A stretch of DNA of 64,000 nucleotides from Malachius bipustulatus (Eukaryota; Arthropoda; Insecta; Coleoptera; Melyridae). Below are positions 11,338-21,490 of the stretch, piece after piece. The translations under genes were made by a program, and so were the position numbers. The notes under the pieces are model-generated. The model was not told the origin of the DNA, searched no databases, and worked only from the letters and a program-made list of their open reading frames with translations. The stretch is from assembly GCA_910589415.1 (NCBI GenBank), contig OU342630.1:1674001-1738000 (forward strand). The letters run 5' to 3'. Positions within the stretch are counted from its first letter, which is position 1, and every line of letters starts with the position of its first letter.

Positions 11338-12574
11338 AAGATTTTTGCTGCTCGTCAGTCCATTCGAAGACCGAATCTTTCTTTAAAAGTTTGGTGAGTG
11401 GTTTCGAGAATTTAGAAAAATCTTTTATGAACCGTCTATAATAGCCTGCCAGACCTAGAAATTGTTTAATTTGTTTCGGCGTTTTTGGTTTGGGGTAGTC
11501 TCTTATAGCTACAATTTTGTCTGGGTTAGGTGAAACTCCTTTATCGCTAATGACGTGTCCTAAGTAGGCTACTTCTCTGCGCATGAATTCGCACTTGTCC
11601 GGTTGAAGTAATAGCCTGTTTGTCTTGAGCCTGTCGAGAATTTGTCGAAGTTTCTTTGAATGTTCTTCAATAGAACTTGCAAATATTACGATGTCGTCTA
11701 AGTAAACAAAGCATTGTAAACCTTGGAGTCCTACGAGGGCGGTGTTCATGACACGCTGGAAAGTACTCGGTGCGTTTTTCAAACCAAACGGCATCCTGAG
11801 ATACTCGTAATGTCCAGAGGGCGTGGAGAAAGCCGTTTTAGGTATGTCCTCCTCTTTCATTTGTACCTGATGAAATCCAGAAGCTAGATCCAACGTAGTA
11901 AAGTATTGAGAATGACCTAGTTGGTCTAGGATTTCCTCAATATTGGGAAGGGGGAATGAATCACCTATCGTGATTTCATTTAATTTCCTATAATCTACAA
12001 CAATACGCCACTTCCGTTCACCGGAGGCGTCTAATTTCTTAGGTACTATCCATAGGGGGCTGTTGTACGGGGATACAGATTCCCGGATTATACCTTGCTT
12101 GAGCATCTTATCGATCTGTCTATCTAGTTCCTTTTTGTGGATTTCGGGGAACCTATAAATTTTGGAGGTAATAGGCTTTGGATCGGTAACTTTAATTTCA
12201 TGTTTATGCACATTTGTCGAGGTCAAATTATCCTCGGGAAGGTAAAAAACATCGTTAAATTCATCGCAAATTTTTAGGATTGAATGTTTTTCTTCGGCAT
12301 TTAAATGATTAAGCCTTAAATTGTCATGCAGTGTTTTTATTCTATTTTTGAGAAAATTATCATTATTTTGTTTACTATTCGAATAGGCAAATATACGTGA
12401 TTGATCAATATCGAATGGTTCTAGAGATATTTTTATCTCATTTATCTTTAATCGGCGATTCTTGGTATTAAGAATCGTTGTTACTGCCTTTCCATTGTTT
12501 ACAGCAACTAAAGACCTTGCCAAGTATACTCCCTCAGCAATCTCTATTCCGGGGCAAATCCCTTCTTTAATGTT
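11171..12574 (-). pseudogene. pol: Errantivirus pol, reverse transcriptase part
   Basis: Reverse transcriptase with the expected blocks in order: WRIVVDYRKLN, TTLDLASGFHQ, the PFGLKNAPSTFQ block, the catalytic YLDD (about residue 273 of the 450-residue frame), LGHVIS, and a thumb/connection region ending in TNEPILQY. Immediately upstream an in-frame TAA (12,577-12,575) separates it from the protease frame; translation of the bases after the stop continues to look like pol. The frame is lost near 11,300 before RNase H. The copy cannot make full-length Pol. Confidence 0.9.
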
Positions 12575-13738
12575 TTAATTTAAAATATCGATCTCAATCA
12601 CTGTTTCGGATCTGGGTTTTACATGATATGATCTATCATCATTATCTAATTTACTCACGCCAATCTTTATAGGCGTGTCCAAACATTTTATTATCAGTTC
12701 TGCATTATCTAAGTTTATTATGGCACCTTGTGGGGCTAGAAAATCGTTGCCAATAATACCATCGTAGGGTATGTTATGGTTATCGCCCACTGCATGGAAT
12801 TTCGCGGAGAACATTTGAGAATTTACCTCTAGATTCAGAATACAACTTCCTGCCGTTCGGACAGGAGAGTTAGCACTTAAACCGTTTAAGATAATCGTGT
12901 CTTCAAAATTTATTTCTGTTTTGACATCATGCAATTTTTCTTGCAATTTAATTAGAGATACGGAAGCACCCGTATCAATCAGAAATTTAAAGATTCTATT
13001 TTCACAGAAGCATTCTATGTAAGGGCTCCTATTCTGATTTATAAAGATATCGTACTCTCTTAATTTATGTTCACGATATGTGTTATCGCTACTGCATTTG
13101 TTAAAACCATCTCTCAGGTGCTCAGTGGCATTAGAGATGCGAATAGGATTACTCATTCGAGGTTTCCTATAATTATTAGGTTCGCGATTTGAATTATCGC
13201 TACTGTAATTATTAAAATCATCTCTCAGGTGCTCAGTGGCATTGGAGATGCGAATAGGATTACTCATTCGAGGTTTCCTATAATTATTAGGTTCGCGATT
13301 TGAATTATCGCTACTGTAATTATTAAAATCATCTCTCAGGTGCTCGGTGGCATTGGAGATGCGAATAGGATTACTCATTCGAGGTTTCCTATAATTATTA
13401 GGTTCGCGATTTGAATTATCGCTACTGTAATTATTAAAATCATCTCTCAGGTGCTCGGTGACATTGGAGATGCGAATAGGATTACTCATTCGAAGTTTCC
13501 CATAATTATTAGATTCGCGATTTGAATTATCGCTACTGTAATGATTGTTGGGTCTATTTAAAATTCGATCAACAGGGTGATTAGAACAATAATTGAGAAG
13601 AGAAATTGAGGGGGATTTACGAACATAACGGGGAAGGTTGAAGTCAGAGCTTGCGCCGTTATTATTAGGAACTTTACATTTTACACATCCTGGGTCAATC
13701 GAATTGGGGAAATCTTCGTCGATTTTAACTAATCCCAA
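12575..13738 (-). pseudogene. pol: Errantivirus pol, N-terminal repeats and aspartic protease
   Basis: The 387-residue frame lies -1 relative to gag and has no ATG at its start, as expected for frameshift expression. Its N-terminal half holds four to five copies of a 37-residue repeat. The retroviral-type protease follows, with the FLIDTGAS active-site triad, and GIIGNDFL near its end. It is closed by TAA at 12,577-12,575, where related elements would continue into RT. I could not point to a convincing slippery heptamer at the gag junction. Confidence 0.85.
13095..13560. repeat. 111-bp in-frame tandem repeats in pol
   Basis: The word CTCTCAGGTG recurs at 13,111, 13,222, 13,333 and 13,444, an exact 111-base period. 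Units differ at only a few bases. The period is 37 codons, so the array keeps the protease frame open and adds an Asn/Ser/Arg-rich repeat domain. Confidence 0.95.
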
Positions 13739-14694
13739 TCCGCAGAAATGACGTTGTTCTGGGATGCATTCTCGTTTAAATGTACCTGATTAGCCTCATT
13801 ACGATTATTTCTGAAATTATTAGACCTACCATCGTTTCTCTTCTTGGAGAAACATTCAGAAATTACATGACCAACCTTTTTGCAATAAGCGCACGTTTTT
13901 CGTGGCATGGGGTAATTGTTATTACTATTATTGCTACTACCAAAATTTTTTCTCGCATTAGAATTAAATACGGTGTTATTCACGTGCACATCAGAATCCC
14001 TTTTCTTGTTTTTGAAACAGTCTCTGGTATAATGACTTTTCGTTTTACAATTTTTGCAATATTTATTGTTACTAAGTGGGTTCACTTTGGCTATCGCTAA
14101 TGCTCTCTCCTCCTCTACAGCACAATTGAACGCTTCAGTAAGAGTTTTTGGATCTTTACTACGTAAAAATCTAGAAATTTCGGGCAAGCTATGTAAAATG
14201 AACCTTTGCAAAGCGATTTCTTTTATAGTGGAAGTTCGCCCAGCTATTTCATTTATATTGGAACAAGTCATGCTATTAATTAACCTGGTATACAGTTTGT
14301 CTAATCTATTATAAAAGCTTAAAACAGGTTCATTGAAATTTTGCCTCATGGTGTTCAGTTCCTCCATGAGTTGCGTATAATGTTTTTTGTCTGAATATAA
14401 TTGCAATAATAATCGCTTCAGTTCTTGCCAATCATTTATTATCTTGTCTCGAAGTTGAGCTTTAGCGCTGCCAGTGATTTTGGAAATTACAAAAGCCATC
14501 AGGGCTTCTGTCTGGTTAAGTTCACAAAAACGAAAAGCATTATCGCAGTTTGAAATAAATTCGTGTAATTCAACACGATTACCGTCAAAAGATTTACAGA
14601 TAAGCGAACACAAAAATGATAGTTTATAAGTGGGTTCTGCGTTACTCGTAGTTGATGTAGTAGTAGAGACAGAGGCATCATTTCCTTCAGGCAT
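13729..14694 (-). CDS. gag: Errantivirus Gag
   Basis: Structural capsid/nucleocapsid protein of 321 residues from an ATG at 14,694. A helical capsid-like region (about 25-200) is followed by two CCHC zinc knuckles of the CX2CX4HX4C type at about residues 213-226 and 268-281. The C-terminal tail is Asn-rich. Length and domain order are normal for Ty3/gypsy Gag, though many errantiviruses lack CCHC fingers. The frame is intact and overlaps the protease frame by ten bases at 13,729-13,738. Confidence 0.9.
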   Translation of the reverse strand: MPEGNDASVSTTTSTTSNAEPTYKLSFLCSLICKSFDGNRVELHEFISNCDNAFRFCELNQTEALMAFVISKITGSAKAQLRDKIINDWQELKRLLLQLYSDKKHYTQLMEELNTMRQNFNEPVLSFYNRLDKLYTRLINSMTCSNINEIAGRTSTIKEIALQRFILHSLPEISRFLRSKDPKTLTEAFNCAVEEERALAIAKVNPLSNNKYCKNCKTKSHYTRDCFKNKKRDSDVHVNNTVFNSNARKNFGSSNNSNNNYPMPRKTCAYCKKVGHVISECFSKKRNDGRSNNFRNNRNEANQVHLNENASQNNVISADWD

Positions 14695-15206
14695 TTTGGG
14701 GATTTATTAATAACAATTGAAAAAAAGGAGAAAGAGAAATTTATAAAATTAAAACGAACTTGGAGTATCACGTATTGAGGAAAGTAATATCTACGAGAGC
14801 ATATAAATTTCGCAATATAAAGATTTTAATTCTAAAATTTAGTCAACGTTAATTTTTGCAATCCAACATAAATCTTGTCACAAAGTAAATCAGTTCATAT
14901 AAAAAAAATAATAGTAAATGGAATAAAGTGGAAAAGTAAGGATAGGACTTACAGTGTTAACTTCTTCTTCTCGGTTCAGAGGTCCAAGGAGGTGAAACTC
15001 GCCAACTCGGGATACAGGGTTGATTTTCGATCCTTGGCTGATCCGTAGAATCTTCTCGTTCTGCTTCTCGGGTTGTGACCTGGGGAGACTCGGAACTTGT
15101 TGTTTGTAGGTACTCGGAAGTTGATTGTCGATTCCTGGATGATCCGTGGAATTTTCTCGTTTTCACTGCCCTAGAACTTCAAGTCGAATTTCCCGCATAT
15201 ACTACA
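14695..15206 (-). other. Errantivirus leader between PBS and gag
   Basis: The leader holds a short open frame rich in Ser, Thr, Glu and Arg (14,957-15,166) that ends just before a GTAAGT donor. No conserved protein domain is seen. It probably contains packaging and splice signals. Confidence 0.5.
14947..14952 (-). promoter_or_regulatory. Putative leader splice donor
   Basis: Minus-strand GTAAGT between PBS and gag. It has the right place to join the env acceptor at 9,339-9,350. The second gypsy element of the window has the same hexamer in the equivalent place (45,716-45,711). Confidence 0.5.
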
Positions 15207-15217
15207 CGACTGCGCCA
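15207..15217 (-). promoter_or_regulatory. Primer-binding site of the errantivirus
   Basis: On the minus strand TGGCGCAGTCG lies eight bases inside the 5' LTR. TGG-starting sites of this form are tRNA primer sites in insect gypsy elements. The second gypsy element has TGGCGCAGTC in the same position. Confidence 0.7.
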
Positions 15218-15225
15218 GAAAATTA

Positions 15226-15848
15226 TGTTGGGAACCTGATTTAGGAAGAACGCAAGGAAACACTGTCGTCACTATCTTTACGTATTTCTTATGAATATAC
15301 TTTTACATTTCAAATTAACCGAACTCAAAAAAATATTACTTATTCTGTAACTTGTTCTTAAAAGCTGAAACTAACAGCTTAAACTGACAACTAAAAACTG
15401 GCTTAGAAACTAAAAACTACCTTTATTTATAAGCTAGGAAATAGAGATAACATTATTATCAGGGAACGGAAATATTCCTTAGAATATTCCCAAAACTCTG
15501 AAAAACAACTAGACACGAAAACAAGGTGATAAATCAGGTTCGTGTCGTTATTTAATTAAAATAGAACAATTGTATACATTATGAAATATTCTTGTTTCTC
15601 TATTATATATAATGTTAATTGGAGTTCTTATCGAAAGGAAATGTACGTATTCTAATTGTTATAAACATCCAATTAGTCTTTATTATTTGATGGAAATGTT
15701 ACAAATTTGGTTATTGTTTAATTAATAGAAAAACAAGTCAATAAATTAATAATTTCGTTGTTCTCTCCAACTAATCTAATTGCATAACTTTCCGTTGTTA
15801 CTAGATTCTTTATATACAGGGTAGTACTCGATTTGGTAGTGCCTTAAC
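15226..15848 (-). repeat. 5' LTR of the errantivirus
   Basis: 623 bases, differing from the 3' LTR at two positions that I can see. On the minus strand it starts TGTTAAGGC (counting 15,849) and ends CCCAACA. The transcription start and poly(A) signal were not located precisely. Confidence 0.95.
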
Positions 15849-15853
15849 ACTTA

Positions 15854-16905
15854 CAAGACTTCTACACAAGCTTAAGTGTTATGGAATGGGTGAGCCTCTT
15901 CTTTCCTGGCTTTCATCCTATCTGACTAATCGAGTTCAAGCAGTTAAGGTGAAAGGTTTTATTTCTGACTCATTCAAAGTAACTTCAGGCGTTCCTCAAG
16001 GATCTGACTTGGGACCAGTATTATTTCTAATTTTTATAAATGATATTAATTACAATATTATGCATTCCAGATTTATATTATTGGCAGATGACTTGAAACT
16101 ATTTAGGGTAGTGAACTCTACTGAAGACTCACTAAAGCTGCAATCGGATCTTGATAGAATTTGCAATTGGTGCAAAGTTAATGGCTTAAAATTAAATATC
16201 GAAAAATGCAAGGCTATACGTTTCAGTAGAAAAAACCCCGAAGATAAATTATTTAAATATCGAATAGACGGTAAAATTCTGGAAAATGTCAATAATATAA
16301 GAGATTTGGGAGTAGTTTTTGATTCGCGTCTTACTTTCAGTCTTCAGGTCGACTCTGTGATTTCTAGATCAAGAAAAATGCTGGGTTTTGTGAAAAGAAT
16401 CACTACGGATTTCCGTAGTACTGCAGCTATAACAAGAGTAGTTTCTTCTCTGGTGAGAAGCATCTTCGATTACTGCTGTATTGTCTGGTATCCTTTCTTC
16501 ATTACACCTATTGAGAGAATAGAGATAGTTCAAAGATCCTTCATAAAATATCTCTGTTTCAAATCTGGGCTGCGCTTCTCACATGATTTGTATGACATGT
16601 ATTTATCATACTTCAACCTTGTGAGGATCAGAAAACGGCATATTTTTTTCTGCGTTTGTTTCTTTCATAAGGTAATGAGTGGAAAATCGAACTGTGAGAT
16701 GTTACTGAACTTGTTTTCACTACGAATTCCTGCACATACGGTAAGGCGTCCTAACTTGGCGCATGTAGGGTTTCATAGAACTCTTTATGGACAAAACTGT
16801 CCAGTGGATAGATGTGCTATTTATTACAATTCAATTGAAACTGAATTGGACCTGTCTGACCCGGTGGCTAGATTTAAAAAGATAGTTAAGAACATTTTGT
16901 TTTAG
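15854..16905 (+). pseudogene. LINE A ORF2, C-terminal part of reverse transcriptase
   Basis: Continues the RT domain interrupted at 5,923. Visible blocks are SGVPQGSDLGPVLF, the catalytic FILLADD (with Leu in place of the usual Tyr), LKLNIEKCK, and the LGVVFDSRLTF thumb block. A Cys/His-poor C-terminal domain ends at TAG 16,903-16,905. The frame is open throughout this part. A short 3' untranslated region and ATT repeats follow. The LADD variant is an unusual active-site spelling, seen also in a few other LINE copies. Confidence 0.85.
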
Positions 16906-16966
16906 ATATCTATCGTTTATAATTTGTGTAAATTGCTTCTGGCGTTAATAAATATTATTATTATTA

Positions 16967-17475
16967 AAACACGGGCGAGGCTCGAATTAGAGCGAGTGTT
17001 TTTATGACCTGTTATCGACGACGAATACTTTACGCTAGTTTCTATTATTGGTGCATTTTGAAATCATAAATTATTGTTGATTACTTGAATTACAATTTCC
17101 AAATATCTGTCAGTAATTATTATTTTATTTGATATTTCCGGTTATAACAATAATTAAAAAGTTGAATGTTGTTTACAAACTTTACAACATGCGGTGTTTT
17201 AATATTTGATTTTACACTCTCGGGCATTTTTTAACTAAGCATTTTAGGTTACCAATGATAAAAATATATTTATGAATTTTTTTATAAGGTTCTCAACCTT
17301 ATTTTCAAGAGACTCTTTAAATTTAACATTTTGAAGTCGTACAAATACTTAAATATATTTTTCGTCTTACAAATCATTTTGTTTGCTGTATCCTACTTTA
17401 GAAAATTATTTTTGCTTTCTTTTCTTTTCTTTTCATATTTAGTAGAAACTTAATTTTTGAATGTATTGTTTGCAG
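16967..17475 (+). other. AT-rich DNA ending in a splice acceptor
   Basis: No gene is seen. The stretch ends with a T-rich run and TTGTTTGCAG at 17,466-17,475, a good acceptor for the exon that follows, so it is probably the end of an intron that also received LINE A. Confidence 0.45.
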
Positions 17476-18200
17476 ACAACCCCATAATTTGCAATTCTGA
17501 TTTTCCTGAGATATCTGCCATGATGGAAGTAAACCACACAAGACTATATGGGGTAGCTCACTGTCCATCTGTTCACGAACAACCAACGGGACTCAAACAC
17601 AACGAGTATTTAGGGTATTTACCAGAAACAACTTCTTTTTTACCTGTAACAAATTCATTCTCATCTGCTGTCACAACGTTTGAACACATACAACAAAAGC
17701 CATTTGTAAATATTGATCACACTCTAACTGATGGTAATAATAATTTGCAAATATATCCGATTGATAACGAAAATGTGGGTCAAAATAATCAATATCAAAT
17801 TGGCAACAACGATTTAGATGCAGCAAATAAACGAGACCAGCTCACAACACGCAGTGTTGAAATAGTACACTCGCAACCACCTTCTGTTGAAACTCCCAAT
17901 CAAAGACACAGTTTCCAGGAACGCAATACATCCAAAGTCAGTGTTTTTGAGACTGAAAATCAAGAAGATCAACTTTCTAAATTAGCTTCAGATATTGAAG
18001 AGTTGAAAACGAAAGTAGAACATCTTGCTAGCCAGAATCAATTACTTTTGAGTCAACAGCTTCTGAATAGAACCGAGGTTACTTTCGTAGCGAATACCGG
18101 AATATTGAAAAATGACAACGGGGATAGTTTAACAAATCAGCTGAGTAGCATAAAAATGTTACAGGACCAAAAAATAGAGAAGGAGGGACGAAAGCTTTAA
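17476..18200 (+). CDS. Putative terminal exon of a host gene (unknown protein with coiled coil)
   Basis: An open frame of about 240 codons begins right after the acceptor and ends in TAA at 18,198-18,200. Composition is Asn/Gln/Ser-rich with no transposon motif. The last third contains a heptad-like stretch (LSKLASDIEELKTKVEHL) predicted to form a coiled coil. I do not recognise the family. Possible poly(A) signals AATAAA lie at about 18,329, 18,374 and 18,394. The ATG at 17,457 lies upstream of the AG and is probably intronic. The rest of the gene must lie outside the window or upstream of the LINE A insertion. Confidence 0.5.
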
Positions 18201-20019
18201 ATTCAGACATAAAAAAATAGTTAACATACTTTATTCAACACTAGTCATTGAGCATTGTTTGTTTTGAAGTTGAACAGATTTTGTAAAATTCATAAATTTA
18301 TTGGCGATTGATTACACCAAATTATTTTAATAAAAAAATAATCAGTAGGTATAAAATATTTTAACCGACCGTAAAATAAAAGCAAAAGGTATTTAAATAA
18401 AATTTTCCAATAACCTACCTAACCGAAACTTCCAAAACCTATTAAGAAATAATGATCTTGCCAAATATCACTTGTTCATTAATATGTTCTATAATAGGAC
18501 TCAACTATACATTTTTGAGTTACCGTGTTTTATATTTTGGTTAGCTTGTAGTTGAAGATTGTGAATTTTCATTAATTTCAACTCAGTAAAAAATTACAGA
18601 TAGAAGAACGATTAGTTTTGACTTATGTTACTTTTGATTGCATATTATCAGTTAGTAACAGTTAAGTGTATTCATGAACTTTAGAGAATAACATTTATGG
18701 CATATCTGAAGACTTGTTCTAAGAAAAGTATATCAAGTTTGAATTAAAGAAGTTACTCTTGAACCAAGGACATTAAGAAAACTTTTTACATGATCTGTTT
18801 TTGAGTGATCTAGTAACAAATAGTATTTTAATAATGTAATTAGCAAAGTTAAGAAATAAGGCCATGGGAGGTGATGAATTGACTCAGAATTCTAATTCAG
18901 AATTCTAACTCACACTAATAATCAGAGAACAAGTAGGCTCAAAATAAATAAGAAGGTTATATTTCTTGACATGCCATGACAGTTTTGAACTTCGGTGGTA
19001 CATCCAAGTTGTTTGAATTAGTCCAAGAGCTCACTGCAAATTTCGGCCGTCAATTGCAAATCGGCATTGACAGTTTTTGTCAGAAACAATTAATTTGAAG
19101 GGCTCTTTCAGATAAATTTTACGGAAACTTTTGAATCATGCCCTTGCTGTCTGTCCAGGATTGGCATAGCTGCCTTTCATTACATATGCCTCCGACGCAA
19201 ATCAACGGTTGCAATTTGCAGCAGACTTTCCTAGTAAATACCCAACATCAAAAATAAACATTAAAAATAAAACAAAAAAAGCAAAAATTTTTAGTAAAAC
19301 AAAAAACTAACGCCCAAGACATTAATGTGATTTTCGTTACTAAGATAATTGTTTGATGAAAATTTTGTGATGTTAGTTTTGTGTAGTTTACAAAAATATA
19401 ATGTGCCACAGAGTTTCTATATTATTGTAATAGTAGTTGTTAATCACTATAGTACAGGAGGCAGTGATTTTTTTTGTAATTATTTTCCCAGAGGGTATTC
19501 TTGATCTGTTTTTTTGATCAAAAATTTTGATAAAAAAAAAAAGTTTGATCTGTTCTCTAAGTGACAAAAAACAAGAATTTTTGAAATTGTTTTTTGCTAT
19601 AATTTTTGGATGAATTCAAATAATTAAAATAAAATAAAAGCCCATTTATTTTCCCAGTCATGAATATTTTAAATTTATCAAAGTGGAAATAAAGTTTATG
19701 AAAATAGAAGTCTGACTTATCTCAGATAGCGTAAAGTGAGTCTGGCTGAAAATTTGCCGATTCAAAAATTTGACCGATTTTGCGGATATGTAACCCTTAT
19801 TTTTGCAAGCTTAAAATTAAGCATATAAATTTTTATAATCATAAACTGTAATTAAAAGTAAGTCAGGCTGATTTACGAAATTGGCAAATGAGTCCGGCGG
19901 CATCTTCAAAATGGGAAATATAATTCTACTAAATTCTACTCATATTTTCCCGGGTTTGAAAATTTGTTATATTAGAAAATATACTATATTTTCATAGAAA
20001 ATATATTTGGGTAAAGGTA
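18201..20019 (+). other. Possible 3' UTR and AT-rich intergenic DNA
   Basis: The first 200 bases include several AATAAA motifs suited to a 3' end. After that I see no gene or clear repeat. Poly-A and poly-T runs are common. Confidence 0.4.
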
Positions 20020-20232
20020 CTAAGAATCAGAAGTATCTTAGATATGTAAGAATAGATACAAGATACTTTAAAAAGTATCTATTTCGCAAAATATCTTAGA
20101 TACTTAAAAATAGATACAAAATACAGATAATTTAAAAAAGTACTTATCTATTATAGCCACAAGATACAAAATACTATCTTGTATTTTAGATACTGAAAAG
20201 TATCATTTTTTTAAGATACTCCCAGCTCTGAC
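20020..20232. mobile_element. GTATCT-repeat MITE, second copy
   Basis: The block consists of degenerate AAGTATCTTAGATAC words and ends in CCCAGCTCTG. It is the same family as 2,820-3,067, in the same orientation of the CCCAGC end. Its left end is not sharply defined. Confidence 0.4.
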
Positions 20233-20616
20233 TTAACTTCAATAATAATACACCTCTTAATACTAGAACTAGGCATTTTTATCACTGAAAAAAAGGGCAG
20301 TGTATTCGTATGTTCTGTTGCATTTTCCGCCTCAACGCATGGAAACCCCTCCAACTAGATATTATATGAATTTTGCTTAGAATTACTAACCGAACAATTA
20401 TTGTATTCATGATTGCTGACTTGTAAAATAAGTACCGAAAATCGTCACTGCCTTCTGGATTATTATGTCAGTATGAGATTACCTAGAGCTACCTACAGAT
20501 AATAATAATTGGAATTGTAAATATATTTACACTGTATGAGAGCGAAGTCACTTAGCTTTTAGGTAAAATTATTTTATTTCATACTGTGTCGTATCACCTA
20601 TACTTACATTCTTCAT
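20233..20616. other. Non-coding DNA
   Basis: No gene or repeat recognised between two MITE-like blocks. Confidence 0.4.
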
Positions 20617-21050
20617 TTGAGTCCGGTAAGTTGAACATTACAGTACTCAGTCTGGTAAATTTTGGAAATGGACTGATATTGGACCAATCACATTTGAATA
20701 TCAAAATGAAATTCTTCTTGAAAATCTTTGATTGGTCAAACAAATTTCAGATCAGACGCCATGCATCCACAAAGCAGTTGTCATGCATACCAGTACAACT
20801 AGTGTCAAATGCATTAGAACGCTAGAATCCTTACTAAACTAAACTGCTACAGAGAGTGCAAATTTGTTGTTGATAAAAAAAAAAATTTAATGTAAACAAT
20901 AACACAGTATGAAATAAAACATTGTACTACATATGTCCGGTAAGCGATGTTGCAGTATTCGTCGCAAAATTCTGGACTCGGGTCCTGACGTCGCCTCGTC
21001 CGTCCATAAACATGACACTCATACTGTAACATCTGTCTTACCGGACTTAG
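20617..21050. mobile_element. Foldback MITE with AGTCCGGTAAG ends
   Basis: AGTCCGGTAAG starts at about 20,619, and its complement CTTACCGGACT lies at about 21,038-21,048. The following bases (TTACAGTA) also match in inverted order. A third direct copy (TGTCCGGTAAG) lies at about 20,935. No transposase frame is present. No certain target duplication was found. Confidence 0.5.
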
Positions 21051-21370
21051 GTATGACGTAAATAACTATTAAAAGATGTAATAGGTAGTTTACTTGTATA
21101 TTTATATTATTTTCTTGTGTAATAAATAAAACATTAAAATACACTTCAATTGACTTAATGCCAAAATTTACATATAGGTATATCAAAACTACAGGTAAGC
21201 TTTCGTATGGACCGCCAATAACTGGCATATTTTTTTTTTACTCGCACACTCCAAATACAAGGCGATACAGATTCCATTAAAATTAAGGATATTCTGCAAA
21301 AAAAATTGAATACAACGGTTGGTTTTCAATTTACAGAGTTTCCCTCATCCGAGTTTAATAATTATTTATT

Positions 21371-21490
21371 ATACAAGAGAAAAAAGTGATAGATTTTAGC
21401 TCGAGATGTGATTTCGTCCCCGACGCGTTTAGCGGAGGGGACAAACACATCGAGAGCTAACATCGCACTTTTTTCTTGTGTGTAATATGC
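21371..21490. repeat. Long hairpin (palindromic MITE)
   Basis: Two arms of about 45 bases pair around a short CG-rich loop. Examples are AGAAAAAAGTGAT with its partner near 21,465-21,478 and GTCCCC with GGGGAC across the loop. It looks like a small foldback element or a hairpin-forming RNA; nothing shows transcription. Confidence 0.5.

Larger units (their letters stand above)
6052..15849 (-). mobile_element. Errantivirus-type Ty3/gypsy element, full length, inserted in LINE A
   Basis: The element lies on the minus strand in the order 5' LTR (15,226-15,848), PBS, leader, gag, protease, RT, RNase H, integrase, env, polypurine tract, 3' LTR (6,052-6,674). The target CTTA is present on both sides (6,048-6,051 and 15,850-15,853); a 5-bp ACTTA reading is also possible. 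The LTRs are 623 bp each and I see only two differences between them, so insertion is recent. Even so, pol carries a stop and a frameshift, and env a stop, an insertion and a frameshift. Integrase and gag look intact. It is an old-style endogenous insect retrovirus copy, not a functional one. Confidence 0.92.
3069..16966 (+). mobile_element. LINE A, split by later insertions
   Basis: A plus-strand non-LTR retrotransposon. It has a PHD-like zinc-finger ORF1, then an ORF2 with endonuclease and reverse transcriptase, and ends in an ATT-rich simple-repeat tail at about 16,950-16,966. It is interrupted between 5,924 and 15,853 by a minus-strand LINE tail and a complete errantivirus. The RT reading frame resumes at 15,854 directly where it stopped. 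ORF1 and ORF2 carry several frameshifts, so the copy is dead. The ORF1 finger and the RT motifs suit the CR1/Jockey-like branch; a finer clade is not claimed. Confidence 0.85.

Noticed and set aside
13700..13760. A defined -1 frameshift heptamer between gag and protease
   Set aside because: The frames overlap as expected, but no convincing slippery heptamer could be pointed to.
14957..15166. Separate gene in the errantivirus leader
   Set aside because: Low-complexity Ser/Glu/Arg text between PBS and splice donor with no conserved domain; described as leader.
16050..16292. Minus-strand open frame
   Set aside because: It is the antisense of the LINE A reverse transcriptase.
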